64,000 bases of DNA from Amnibacterium sp. CER49 (GCF_029846255.1 NZ_JARVWQ010000002.1:682001-746000), one strand, 5' to 3'; numbered from the stretch's first letter, positions 38,334 to 51,443 are shown. The notes: generated by a model from the sequence alone, not told the origin. Numbers and translations: made by a program.

Positions 38334-39139
38334 GAGTGCCTCCCGTCCTCCTCGCCCGTCGCACGGGCGAGAGGGCCCTCCCATTCTGCGGGATGCCGTC
38401 CGGACCCCGGCTGCAGGAGCACCAGCACCTCCCGGTTGCCGTGCATCCCCACGACCGGGGAGGGCAGGATGCCGGCGGTGCCGAGGCCGAGCGTCCAGGC
38501 GGCGTCGAGCACGGCGCGGACGGCGCGGGTCCGGGCGGCGGGGTCGCGGACGACGCCGGCCTGGACACCCGTGCGCCCGACCTCGAACTGCGGCTTGACG
38601 AGCAGCACGACCTCGGCGTCCGGCGCGGTGCGGCGGATCGCGGGAAGCACCTGCGTGAGGGAGATGAACGACAGGTCGGCGACCACGACGCCGGGCTGCT
38701 CGCTCGAGGCGGTGAGGACGGCGAGCCGCTCCGCGGTCAGATCGCGGGCGTTCTCCCCCTCGATCACGGTGACGCGGGGGTCGGCGCGGAGCTCGGGCAC
38801 GAGCTGGTCGCGGCCGACGTCGAGCGCGACCACACGGCGGGCGCCGCGCGCGAGCAGGACCGCGGTGAAGCCGCCGGTCGACGCGCCGAGGTCGAGCGCG
38901 AGCCGGTCGGTGACATCGAGCCGGAAGGCGTCGAGCGCGGCCTCGAGCTTGCCGGACGCGCGGCTGACGGGCAGCGCCCCGTCGAGCGCGAGGTCGTCGT
39001 CGTCCGCGACCGGGGCCGACGGTCGCGTGACGACGGTGCCGGTGACGGTGACGCGCCCCTCGGCGATCGCCCTGGCGGCCGCGTTCCTCGAGCGGGCGAG
39101 GCCGCGCGCGACGAGGGCGACGTCGAGACGGCTCGTCAT
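38330..39139 (-). CDS. tlyA: TlyA family rRNA (cytidine-2'-O)-methyltransferase
   Basis: 269 aa, ATG at 39139. An N-terminal S4 domain (SRLDVALVARGLARSRNAAA) precedes an FtsJ-like methyltransferase with ALDLGASTGGFTAVLLARGA (SAM motif I) and VVVADLSFISLTQVLP. KPQFEVGRTGVQAGVVRD is a TlyA-specific region. The mycobacterial enzyme methylates 16S C1409 and 23S C1920 and confers capreomycin sensitivity; the same targets are likely here. It starts 4 bases inside the 43-aa upstream ORF. Confidence 0.94.
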   Translation of the reverse strand: MTSRLDVALVARGLARSRNAAARAIAEGRVTVTGTVVTRPSAPVADDDDLALDGALPVSRASGKLEAALDAFRLDVTDRLALDLGASTGGFTAVLLARGARRVVALDVGRDQLVPELRADPRVTVIEGENARDLTAERLAVLTASSEQPGVVVADLSFISLTQVLPAIRRTAPDAEVVLLVKPQFEVGRTGVQAGVVRDPAARTRAVRAVLDAAWTLGLGTAGILPSPVVGMHGNREVLVLLQPGSGRHPAEWEGPLARATGEEDGRHS

Positions 39140-39267
39140 CCGCGCGGGTCGTCCTCGTCGTCCTGCAGGCGACCGAGCAGCGCGTCGTGGACGGCGAGGT
39201 AGGCGGTGGCGCGCTCGCGGACCGGGAGGGCCTCGATCGCCGGCACCGGGAGGACGGGGTCGGCCAC
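39136..39267 (-). CDS. Small conserved-looking protein between HAD phosphatase and tlyA
   Basis: 43 aa from a GTG at 39267: starts VADPVLPVPAIEALPVRERA and ends GRLQDDEDDPRG. It lies 5 bases after the HAD stop and overlaps the tlyA ATG by 4 bases (ATGA), which argues for real translation and coupling. The middle (LPVRERATAYLAVHDALLGR) predicts an amphipathic helix, and the end is acidic. Similar tiny ORFs sit upstream of tlyA in other actinobacteria from memory; function unknown. Confidence 0.7.
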   Translation of the reverse strand: MADPVLPVPAIEALPVRERATAYLAVHDALLGRLQDDEDDPRG

Positions 39268-39272
39268 GGGCG

Positions 39273-40292
39273 TCAGCGTACCGGCGGCTCGAGCAGGGCG
39301 CCGGGGATGTCGAGCGCGTACGCGGTGGTGCCCGAGCCCCAGACCGCGAGCGCGGCGGCGCGGAGCACGTCGAGCGGATCGCCGTCGCGGGCGATCTCGA
39401 CGGCCCGCCCTCGGACGCGCACCACCGCGTCGCCGACGCGATGCCCGTCGCGCGTCTCCCGGACCTCCGGGTAGGGCTCGGTGAGCCCCCGGAGGTCGGC
39501 GAGCACGAACGGCGGGCGGGCCTGCTCGGGCGCCGCGAGCAGCTGCTTCGGCCCGTCGATGCCGGTGAGCACGAGCGCGGACGGCATGCCCGCCGCGTTC
39601 GCGCCCGCGATGTCGGTGTCGAGACGGTCGCCGACGAAGAACGGCGATCCCGCTCCGAAGCGCTCGACGGCTGTGTCGAAGAGGGGCCGCTCGGGCTTGC
39701 CCGCGACGACCGGCAGCCGGCCGACCGCCGAGTGCACCGCGGAGACGAGCGTGCCGTTCCCGGGCGCGATCCCGCGCTCCACCGGGATGGTCCAGTCGGT
39801 GTTCGTCGCCACCCACAGACGGTCCGGGTCGGCCAGGGCGAACGAGGCCTCGGCGAGGTCCTTCCAGCCGAGGTCGGGCGAGAAGCCCTGCACGACCGCG
39901 TCCGGGGCGTCGTCCGCGGAGGTCACGACAGCGAAGCCCGCGCCCTCGACGGCGGTGGTGAGCCCGTCCCCGCCGATCACGAGCACGCGCGCGCCCGCCG
40001 GCAGCCGCTCCCCGAGCATGCGGACGGCGGCCTGCGGCGACGTGACGACCTGGTCCGTCCCGACCTGCAGCCCGTACCCGCGGAGCTGCTCCGCGACCGT
40101 CTCGGGACGCCGTGACGCGTTGTTCGTGATGTACCCGACGCGCGTGCCGTCGGCGGCGATGGCGGTGAGGGCGTCGACCGCGTGCGGGATCGCGTGCTTC
40201 CCGCGGTAGACGACACCGTCGAGGTCGAGCAGCAGCACGTCGGCGCCGTCGAGCGGCGCCCGCTGCTCGCGCCGTCGCCCGAAGGCAACCAT
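39273..40292 (-). CDS. HAD-superfamily phosphatase, NagD-like (HAD-IIA)
   Basis: 339 aa, ATG at 40292, overlapping the upstream gene stop by 1 base (TGATG). Motif I LLLDLDGVVYRGK (nucleophile and acid Asp), motif II YITNNASRRPETV, and motif III/IV GKPERPLFDTAV then FFVGDRLDTDIAGANAAGM are complete. The capped HAD-IIA type dephosphorylates small sugar phosphates or nucleotides. A C-terminal extension of ~65 residues (after LRGLTEPYPEVR) is present, as in other actinobacterial members near tlyA. Substrate unknown. Confidence 0.92.
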   Translation of the reverse strand: MVAFGRRREQRAPLDGADVLLLDLDGVVYRGKHAIPHAVDALTAIAADGTRVGYITNNASRRPETVAEQLRGYGLQVGTDQVVTSPQAAVRMLGERLPAGARVLVIGGDGLTTAVEGAGFAVVTSADDAPDAVVQGFSPDLGWKDLAEASFALADPDRLWVATNTDWTIPVERGIAPGNGTLVSAVHSAVGRLPVVAGKPERPLFDTAVERFGAGSPFFVGDRLDTDIAGANAAGMPSALVLTGIDGPKQLLAAPEQARPPFVLADLRGLTEPYPEVRETRDGHRVGDAVVRVRGRAVEIARDGDPLDVLRAAALAVWGSGTTAYALDIPGALLEPPVR

Positions 40293-42352
40293 CAGCCCTC
40301 CTCGGGCCGCGGGACCGCCTCGGGCTGCGGCTCGTTCCCGTCGTCCGGCAGCTCGGCGGCCGTCGGCTCGGGCGTGGTCCCCTCGGCCTCGGCCGAGCCC
40401 GCGACGTCCGGCGTGACGCCCACGGCGGGACCGCCGACGGCCTCGTCACCGGTCTCGGCCAGGTCGGGCTCGTCCTCGTCCGACTCGGCCTCCTCGATGC
40501 GCTCGGTGAGCACCTCGACGGCGTCCGACTCCGCCTCGGCCTCGTCGAGGACCTCGGCGGCACGATCGGCACGGGCCTGCCAGCGCTCGGCCTCGGACGC
40601 CTCGCCGAGCTCCTCGTGCACCGTGGCGAACGCGGCGTACAGCGCCGGGGTCCAGACGAACACCCGGTTGAGGTCGAACGGCGCCCGCTCCAGCTCGACG
40701 AGCGCGGCCTGCGGGTCGCCCTGGTCGAGGCGTGCGCCGGACATCGCGATCGCGAGCCCCACCTGGGCCTCGACGGGCAGCGTGCCGCGATCGACGGAGC
40801 GGCCCAGCTCGAGGGCGCGATCCGGCCGCCCCACGCCGCGCTCGCTGTCCACCATGAGCGCGATCTGGTCGTCGGAGCCGGAGATGCGGCGGAAGGTGCG
40901 CAGCTCGCGCAGCGCCAGCGCGAAGTCGCCCACGCCGTAGGCGGTCAGGGCGACGGCCTCGCGCACCACCGCGACCCGGCCGGCGCGTCCGGCTGCGGCC
41001 ATCGCATGCCGGTGCGCGAGCGCCGGGTCGACCTCGAGCATGCGGGCGGCCATCACGAGGTGCCGGGCGACGACCTCGGCGTTCTCCTTCGTCAGGGTGC
41101 GCAGCTCGCCGCGGGCGGAGCGTTCGAGGTCGTCCGCACGCACGTCCTCGGGCAGCGGCGGTTCGTCGCGACGCGGACCGTGGTCCTCGCGGTGCGCAGG
41201 CCCCGAACCGAAGGCGGCCCGGCGCTCGTCGTCACGGGGACGCGCGACGTGCCGGCTGCCGTTGTCCCGACGCGGCCCGTCGAACCCTCCGGAGCGGCGG
41301 TCGTCACGAGGGCGGAAGGCCTCCCGCGGCGCCCCGGCGCCTCGATCGTCTCGCGGGAAGCGCGAGTCCGAGCGTCCCTCACGCGGCCGGAAGCCCTCCC
41401 CCGAACGACCCTCGCGGTCAGGTCGTCCCCGGTCGGCACCGTTCCGCGGACGGAATCCCTCGCGCTGCCCGCGGTCGTCGCGCGGACGGAACCCCTCGCG
41501 CCCGCCGCGCTCGTCCCGGGGCCGGAACCCCTCACCCCCACCACGCTCGTCGCGCGGACGGTAGCCCTCGCGAGGACCACGCTCATCGCGCGGGCTCCGC
41601 TCATCACGGGGGCGGTACCCCTCACGTCCGCCTCGGTCGTCACGCGGACGGAACCCTTCACGGGACCCCCGGTCGTCCCGGGGACGGAAGCCCTCTCGAG
41701 AGCCCCGGTCGTCCCGGGGACGGAAGCCCGCGCGCGGACCCCGCTCGGAGCCGGGCCGCGAGCCCTCGCCGCGGTCATCACGGCCGCGGTAGCCCTCGCG
41801 CGGTCCGCGGTCGTCACGCGGACGGAACCCCTCACGCCCACCACGCTCATCGCGCGGTCGGAAGCCCTCTCGGGCCCCGCGGTCGTCGCGCGGACGGAAA
41901 CCCTCGCGGGATCCCCTGTCACCGCCGGACCGGGAGCCCTCGCCGCGGTCATCACGGGGTCGGTAGCCCTCCTGCCCGCCGCGATCGTCACGTGGGCGGT
42001 ACCCCTGGCGCCCACCCCGATCGCCGCCGGGCCGGGAGCCCTCACCGCGGTCGTCACGAGGGCGGAACGCGTCGCGTCGCGGCCGCTCGCCGCCTTCGCG
42101 CGGGCCGCCGGGACGCTCGTCACCGAAGCGGCGTCGCTCGCCGGGGCGGACGTCATCGCGGAAGCCGCCGGTGGGGCGACCGGAGCTGCCGGAGTACGGG
42201 CGACGGTCACCTGATGAGCCACCTCGCGCGCCGCCTGACGCGCCCCGGTCGCTGCTGCCTCGGTCGTCGCGCCGGGGTCGGCGGTCGTCGGGACGGTCGC
42301 CGCGCTCGTTCCGGCGCGGCCGATCCGGCTGCTGGTCGTCGTCGTCGGCCAC
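40292..42352 (-). CDS. Repetitive Arg/Asp/Gly-rich protein with helical repeat domain and acidic tail
   Basis: 686 aa from GTG at 42352 with GGAGG about 8 bases upstream; the gene begins only 32 bases beyond the rrn terminator. Three parts: residues 1-95 are charged and disordered, ~95-353 hold about fifteen copies of a 12-residue unit REGFRPRDDRGG with three EGSRPGGDRG inserts, ~405-605 form a helical region that looks TPR-like (VARHLVMAARMLEVDPALAH, YGVGDFALALRELRTFRRIS), and ~605-686 are strongly acidic. RG/RD-rich repeats often bind RNA in a disordered state. I infer an RNA- or ribosome-associated protein, given the neighbours rrn and tlyA. It is not a recognised family. It shares 1 base with the HAD gene. 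Confidence 0.85.
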   Translation of the reverse strand: MADDDDQQPDRPRRNERGDRPDDRRPRRDDRGSSDRGASGGARGGSSGDRRPYSGSSGRPTGGFRDDVRPGERRRFGDERPGGPREGGERPRRDAFRPRDDRGEGSRPGGDRGGRQGYRPRDDRGGQEGYRPRDDRGEGSRSGGDRGSREGFRPRDDRGAREGFRPRDERGGREGFRPRDDRGPREGYRGRDDRGEGSRPGSERGPRAGFRPRDDRGSREGFRPRDDRGSREGFRPRDDRGGREGYRPRDERSPRDERGPREGYRPRDERGGGEGFRPRDERGGREGFRPRDDRGQREGFRPRNGADRGRPDREGRSGEGFRPREGRSDSRFPRDDRGAGAPREAFRPRDDRRSGGFDGPRRDNGSRHVARPRDDERRAAFGSGPAHREDHGPRRDEPPLPEDVRADDLERSARGELRTLTKENAEVVARHLVMAARMLEVDPALAHRHAMAAAGRAGRVAVVREAVALTAYGVGDFALALRELRTFRRISGSDDQIALMVDSERGVGRPDRALELGRSVDRGTLPVEAQVGLAIAMSGARLDQGDPQAALVELERAPFDLNRVFVWTPALYAAFATVHEELGEASEAERWQARADRAAEVLDEAEAESDAVEVLTERIEEAESDEDEPDLAETGDEAVGGPAVGVTPDVAGSAEAEGTTPEPTAAELPDDGNEPQPEAVPRPEEG
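41294..42070. repeat. In-frame 36-nt tandem repeats coding RExFRPRDDRGG units
   Basis: About fifteen imperfect 36-nt units, plus three longer inserts, encode residues ~95-353 of the protein above. Synonymous changes vary between units while the amino acids stay fixed, so the protein sequence is under selection. Such arrays may vary in copy number between strains. Confidence 0.8.
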
Positions 42353-42383
42353 GTTCCGCCTCCGCAAGCACTGTTCTGGTGGG

Positions 42384-42428
42384 AAAACACGACGAGGCCG
42401 GCTTCGGAATCGAAGTCGGCCTCGTCGT
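42384..42428 (-). terminator. rrn operon intrinsic terminator
   Basis: On the minus strand the stem ACGACGAGGCCGACTTCG (42428-42411) pairs with CGAAGCCGGCCTCGTCGT (42406-42389) with one mismatch and an ATTC loop, followed by GTTTTCC. It starts 9 bases past the 5S 3' end. This is the only hairpin in the window with a T-tract. Confidence 0.9.
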
Positions 42429-42436
42429 TGAATGAT

Positions 42437-42554
42437 GTCCGGCGGTGTCCTACTCTCCCACGGGGTCGCCCCCGCAGTACCATCGGCGCTGAGAGTCTTA
42501 GCTTCCGGGTTCGGAATGTGACCGGGCGTTTCCCTCTCGCTATGGCCGCCGTAA
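42437..42554 (-). rRNA. rrf: 5S ribosomal RNA
   Basis: 118 nt. The minus strand begins TTACGGCGGCCATAGCGAGA and contains the 5S core CCGAACCCGGAAGCTAAG and GGTACTGCGGGGGCGACCCC before ending GGACACCGCCGGAC, complementary to the 5' end. Ends are accurate to a few bases. It is the last gene of the rrn operon. Confidence 0.95.
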
Positions 42555-42654
42555 CGCTCTCGACCCTGTGACGGGATCACGTGCGTGACCGTCGGTCGGG
42601 AACCACAGAGTGGACGCGAGCACACAACAGCTTTCTTGAACCATGTGTGGTGAA
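42555..42654 (-). other. 23S-5S spacer with 3' arm of the 23S processing stem
   Basis: About 100 bases with no tRNA. AACCACAGAGTGGACGCGAGCA (plus strand, 42601-42622) is the 3' arm of the long-range stem that brackets 23S; its partner lies at 45866-45887. Two halves of a palindromic GTGACGGGATCACG stretch are also present near 42570. Confidence 0.75.
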
Positions 42655-47720
<5,066 letters not shown>

Positions 47721-48096
47721 GGTCTAGACCCGCCACCCGAAAGCAACGGAAACCAGGATGCAGCCACCAGACGGGAACCGACCGGCGGACTACGAGTTCA
47801 ATCATGACTGTCGGATGTCTACTGACATCCATCAATCCAAAGGAATCTCCCGACCAGACAGAGCCTGGCCGACGAGGTTTATTGGCATTGACAATTGTGC
47901 ACGCTGTTGAGTTCTCAAAGATCGACCGCACACCACCCACCGAAGCTTCCACTCCGGCGACCTGGGGCACCTCGATCGTCCCGACGCTCTCGCTCCGCCG
48001 GCTGACGCCGTCGGTTCCGCGATCTGCAGAAGGGGCTTCCCACCTGGGGCCGGAGAGCTTCCGCTCATCCGCACCGCTTGGGGGCGAGAGGAGAAG
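47721..48096 (-). promoter_or_regulatory. rrn operon leader with boxA-like antitermination motif
   Basis: 376 bases without a gene. On the minus strand CTTTGAGAACTCAACAGC (47920-47903) is the leader motif typical of actinobacterial rrn operons and is partly repeated in the spacer. A GGATGTC-AGTA-GACATCC hairpin lies at 47813-47830. A promoter must lie at about 47925-48096, but no convincing -35/-10 pair was found. The DUF4184 gene ends exactly at 48097, so its transcript may run into the operon. Confidence 0.7.
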
Positions 48097-48867
48097 TTAC
48101 GTGGATCCGGCGCTCGGTGCAAGCGCGGGCGACGTCCCGGGCGTGTCGCGCGAGCGGCGCCGCTCGAGGACGGGCAGCACGGCCCCGATCGCGGCCAGCA
48201 GCACCGTGCCGGCCGAGAGCGGCACGGTCAGGGTGCGGACCACGCGGTCGCCGCTCCCCCACGCCGAGCGCACCCCGGACAGCGCGACGAGCAGGACCGC
48301 GACGAGGACGAGGGGACGTCGCGCGACGCCCAGGGGCGATGACGCCGCCGGACCCAGCGGTGTGCTCCCTCGACCGCGGATCGCCGCGCCCGCGAGCACG
48401 GCGAGCCCCACCGCCGAGCTCGCCTCCTGCAGCCACGCCGCGACAGGTCGTCGGGCCATCGATCGCTCGAGCAGGGGGACGAGCCGGGTGCCGCGGCGCC
48501 CGGGGTGCGTGAAGGAGTCCCAGACGACGTGGCTGGCGGTTCCGGCGACGAGTCCTGCGAGGAGCCGACCCGAGAATCGCGGAAGGGCCGGCCGTCCCGC
48601 GGCCTGCGGGAGCCGTGCGCGGACCGCGTCCGGCGCGAGCGCGACGAGCGCCGGCCGGATGAGCAGCTCCCACCCGGCGAGGAGCCCGAGCGCGAGTGCC
48701 GGGTCGAGGGTGAGCACCGCCCACGCCTCGTGTGTCTGCCGCTGGCGGCGGGCCATCACGAAGAGCGGCAGGTCCGGCGCCATCGCCCCGGCCGCCACGG
48801 CGGCGGGAGGCAGCCCGGCCCTGCGCGCCAGCAGAGCGACCACGGCGTGCGCAGGGGTGTACGGCAT
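48097..48867 (-). CDS. DUF4184 family membrane protein
   Basis: 256 aa, ATG at 48867 directly after the tyrS stop (1-base gap). It begins MPYTPAHAVVALLARRAGLP, the DUF4184 signature, and contains about six hydrophobic segments: AAVAAGAMAPDLPLFVMA, LALGLLAGWELLIRPAL, RLLAGLVAGTASHVVWDSFT and others. The His/Asp positions of SHVVWDSFTHPGR hint at a metal-dependent hydrolase-like site in the membrane. The function of the family is unknown. Translational coupling with tyrS is probable from spacing alone. Confidence 0.85.
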   Translation of the reverse strand: MPYTPAHAVVALLARRAGLPPAAVAAGAMAPDLPLFVMARRQRQTHEAWAVLTLDPALALGLLAGWELLIRPALVALAPDAVRARLPQAAGRPALPRFSGRLLAGLVAGTASHVVWDSFTHPGRRGTRLVPLLERSMARRPVAAWLQEASSAVGLAVLAGAAIRGRGSTPLGPAASSPLGVARRPLVLVAVLLVALSGVRSAWGSGDRVVRTLTVPLSAGTVLLAAIGAVLPVLERRRSRDTPGTSPALAPSAGST

Positions 48868-48868
48868 G

Positions 48869-50167
48869 TCAGGGGGCGACGACCGCCGCAAGGGTCCGCT
48901 TGCCACGACGGAGCACCGCGTACCGACCGTGCAGCAGCGGACCGAGCCGGGCCTCCTGGTCGGGCACCCGCTCGTTGTTCACGTACACCCCGCCCTGGGC
49001 GATCGCGCGCCGCGACTCCCCCAGCGACGACGTCAGCCCGGTCGCCACGAGCAGCCCGGCGACGGGATCCTCGGGCGCGCCCTCGGTGCTCGGCAGCTCG
49101 GCGAGCGCGGAGCCGAGTGTGGCCTCGTCGAGCGCCGCGAGGTCGCCGCCGCCGAAGAGCGCGACCGACGCGTCCCGCGCCGCCTCGGCCGCCTCGTCGC
49201 CGTGCACCGTCGCGGTCACCTCGAGAGCGAGCCGTCGCTGCGCCTCGCGCGCACCGGGCCGCTCGACGGTGGCGCGCTCGAGCTCCTCGATCTCGGCCCG
49301 AGACAGGAACGTGAAGACCTTGAGGCGGGAGACCACGTCGGCGTCCGCGCTGTTCAACCAGAACTGGTAGAAGGCGTACGGGCTCGTCTGCCCGGGGTCG
49401 AGCCAGACCGCGGTGCCCTCGCTCTTGCTGAACTTGCGGCCCTCGCTGTCGGTGACGAGCGGCGTGCCGATCGCGTGCACCGCGACACCTTCGACGCGGC
49501 GGATGAGGTCGATGCCGCTCGTCAGGTTGCCCCACTGGTCGCTGCCTCCGGTCTGCAGGGTGCAGCCGTGCTGGCGGTAGAGCTCGAGGAAGTCGTAGCC
49601 CTGCAGGATCTGGTAGCTGAACTCCGTGTAGCTGATGCCCGCCTCGGAGTTGAGGCGCGCCGCCACCGCGTCCTTCTTGAGCATCGTGCCGACGCGGTAG
49701 TGCTTGCCGATGTCGCGGAGGAAGTCGATCGCCGACAGCGGTGCCGTCCAGTCGAGGTTGTTCACCATGCGCGCGGCGGCCTCGCCCTCGAAGTCGAGGA
49801 ACCGCTCGACCTGCTCGCGGAGCAGGGCCACCCACGACGCGACCGTCTCGGGGCTGTTGAGCGTGCGCTCCGCGGTCGGGCGCGGATCGCCGATGAGCCC
49901 CGTCGAGCCGCCGACGAGTCCGAGCGGCCGGTGCCCGGCCAGCTGGAGGCGTCGCAGGACGAGCAGCTGGGTGAGGTGCCCGAGATGGAGGCTCGGCGCG
50001 GTGGGATCGAAGCCGCAGTACGCCGTCACCGGTCCGGCCCTGAGCGCTGCCGCGAGCGCGTCCTGGTCGGTCGACACGTGGACGAGACCGCGCCACTGCA
50101 GCTCGTCCCAGATCGATGCGAAGGTGGGGTCGTTGCGCTGGCGCGAGAGCACGGGCGTCGGCACCAC
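48869..50167 (-). CDS. tyrS: Tyrosyl-tRNA synthetase
   Basis: 432 aa from GTG at 50167 (or the next GTG, 50164). Class I aaRS motifs: the HIGH variant in APSLHLGHLTQL near residue 59 and the KMSKS variant in GRKFSKSEGTAV near residue 238. YCGFDPTAPS and GGSDQWGNL form the tyrosine pocket. The C-terminal S4 domain (AIAQGGVYVNNERVPDQEAR) binds tRNA. It charges tRNA-Tyr in the cytoplasm. No T-box leader is seen. The start faces the divergent SatD-like gene, with paired operator-like repeats between them. Confidence 0.96.
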   Translation of the reverse strand: MVPTPVLSRQRNDPTFASIWDELQWRGLVHVSTDQDALAAALRAGPVTAYCGFDPTAPSLHLGHLTQLLVLRRLQLAGHRPLGLVGGSTGLIGDPRPTAERTLNSPETVASWVALLREQVERFLDFEGEAAARMVNNLDWTAPLSAIDFLRDIGKHYRVGTMLKKDAVAARLNSEAGISYTEFSYQILQGYDFLELYRQHGCTLQTGGSDQWGNLTSGIDLIRRVEGVAVHAIGTPLVTDSEGRKFSKSEGTAVWLDPGQTSPYAFYQFWLNSADADVVSRLKVFTFLSRAEIEELERATVERPGAREAQRRLALEVTATVHGDEAAEAARDASVALFGGGDLAALDEATLGSALAELPSTEGAPEDPVAGLLVATGLTSSLGESRRAIAQGGVYVNNERVPDQEARLGPLLHGRYAVLRRGKRTLAAVVAP

Positions 50168-50204
50168 GCCACGCTACCAGTGAGGCTCGGGCACGAGCCA
50201 CGGC

Positions 50205-50251
50205 GATCAAGCCGCTCGACTTGACTTCCTCGGATCAAGCCTGCAGACTTG
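50205..50251. promoter_or_regulatory. Direct repeat of an imperfect palindrome between tyrS and SatD-like gene
   Basis: GATCAAGCCGCTCGACTTG (50205-50223) and GATCAAGCCTGCAGACTTG (50233-50251) match except at the four central bases. Each holds CAAG-N8-CTTG inverted halves, and the two starts are 28 bases apart, close to three helical turns. The second abuts the SatD-like GTG at 50256. Candidate binding sites of the SatD-like protein's own HTH (inference). Confidence 0.55.
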
Positions 50252-50255
50252 GTGC

Positions 50256-50867
50256 GTGTTCGTGCTCACCGTCGACCAGGTGGCGAGCCGCCGCGGCGCC
50301 GATCGCGTCCCGGAGATCACGGCTCGCATCGAGGCGCGGCACGGCCCCGCACTGGTCCTCGGGCCGGACCGGACCGCCGGTGACGAGTTCCAGGTCGTCC
50401 TCGGCACGGCCGACGACGCCCTCGGCATCGCCCTCGACCTCCACCGCGACGGCGGCTGGAGCGTGGGTCTCGGCATCGGCCCCGTGCGGGCCCCGCTGCC
50501 CGCGACGACCCGTGAGGCACAGGGCGACGCGTTCATCGCGGCCCGCGCGGCGATCGACGAGGCGAAGCGACGTCCGCTCCGCTTCGCGCTGGCCGCGACC
50601 GGCGGCGACGCGCTCGTCGGAGCCGCGGGGGTCGCGGCGCTCGTCGACCTGCTGCTCGACCTGCGCGATCGGCGCACGCCCGAGGGCTGGGAGGTCGCCG
50701 ACCGCCTCGAGGCCGGCCGCACGCAGGCCGACATCGCCGCCGAGCTCGGCATCACCCCGCAGGCCGTGAGCCTCCGCGCCCGCGCCGCCGGCGTGCGGCT
50801 CGAGCAGCGCGCCCGGCCCGCGCTCGTGCGGCTGGTCGCGGCGCTCGACGTCGCCGCCCCCGCATAG
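50256..50867 (+). CDS. SatD-like protein with C-terminal HTH
   Basis: 203 aa, GTG at 50256. FVLTVDQVASRRGADRVPEI is the typical start of SatD family proteins (SatD was described from the streptococcal sat operon), followed by GPDRTAGDEFQVVLGTADDA. The C-terminal ~45 residues (TQADIAAELGITPQAVSLRA then RAAGVRLEQ) form a helix-turn-helix. The gene starts right after the CAAG-N8-CTTG repeats and is followed after 9 bases by a membrane protein gene. Likely an autoregulatory DNA-binding protein of an uncharacterised two-gene module. The ligand is unknown. Confidence 0.75.
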   Translation: MFVLTVDQVASRRGADRVPEITARIEARHGPALVLGPDRTAGDEFQVVLGTADDALGIALDLHRDGGWSVGLGIGPVRAPLPATTREAQGDAFIAARAAIDEAKRRPLRFALAATGGDALVGAAGVAALVDLLLDLRDRRTPEGWEVADRLEAGRTQADIAAELGITPQAVSLRARAAGVRLEQRARPALVRLVAALDVAAPA

Positions 50868-50876
50868 CCTTCGGGC

Positions 50877-51443
50877 GTGCTCGTCGTGTCGCCGCTCGTG
50901 GTCCTGCTCTCCGTGCTGGGCTGGACCGCCGTCGTGCTCTGCGTCGCGGCCGCCGCCGTCCTCGCCGTCGTCGCCTGGCGGCGTCCACGGCGTCCCCTCA
51001 CCATCGTCACCGCCGGCGTCACCGCGCTCACGCTGCTCATCGCCGCGTTCCCCGCGTCCCCGGCTCCGGCGCCGGTCGCGGCGCTCGTGACCGTCGGAGC
51101 GCTCGTGCTCGCGGTCGCCGGCGGCAGCCCCGTCACCCGGCACCTGCTCGACCGCGTCGACTTCGACCAGACCGAGGGCGAGCACGGCGGGCTGCTCGCC
51201 GCCGACGGCCGCGAGCTGCTGCGCGGCGGCGAGGTCATCGGTCTGCTCGAGCGGCTGGCCGTCGCGGGCGCGATCGTCGCCGGGTTCCCGGAGGCGCTGG
51301 CGGTGGTCATCGCGATCAAGGGCGTCGGGCGCTTCACCGAGCTCGAGACGGGTGCCGTGCGCGAGCGGTTCATCGTCGGCACGCTCGTGAGCTGGGTGTG
51401 GGCCGCGGCGGCGGCCGGCATCGTGCTCCTCGTCCGGTCCTGA
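50877..51443 (+). CDS. Integral membrane protein partner of SatD-like protein
   Basis: 188 aa, GTG at 50877, 9 bases after the SatD-like stop. About five to six hydrophobic segments: LLSVLGWTAVVLCVAAAAVL, PLTIVTAGVTALTLLIAAF, PVAALVTVGALVLAVAG, LLERLAVAGAIVAGFPEALA and a C-terminal WVWAAAAAGIVLLV. A cytoplasmic loop has RVDFDQTEGEHGG. No family with known function is recognised; the pairing with a SatD-like gene recurs in actinobacteria, as I recall. It likely acts with the SatD protein as a sensor or transporter. Confidence 0.75.
   Translation: MLVVSPLVVLLSVLGWTAVVLCVAAAAVLAVVAWRRPRRPLTIVTAGVTALTLLIAAFPASPAPAPVAALVTVGALVLAVAGGSPVTRHLLDRVDFDQTEGEHGGLLAADGRELLRGGEVIGLLERLAVAGAIVAGFPEALAVVIAIKGVGRFTELETGAVRERFIVGTLVSWVWAAAAAGIVLLVRS

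Noticed and set aside
41294-42070. Regularly spaced repeats as a CRISPR array
   Set aside because: The units are contiguous 36-nt coding repeats without unique spacers, and the frame stays open throughout.
40616-42214. Plus-strand frame of 532 aa antisense to the repeat protein
   Set aside because: Its Thr/Ala/Leu repeats are the complement of the REGFRPRDDRGG array. The minus frame has the Shine-Dalgarno, the helical domain and operon overlaps.
47880-47910. TTGACA on the plus strand as a promoter
   Set aside because: It lies inside the rrn leader pointing away from the operon, with no -10 element or gene at the right distance.
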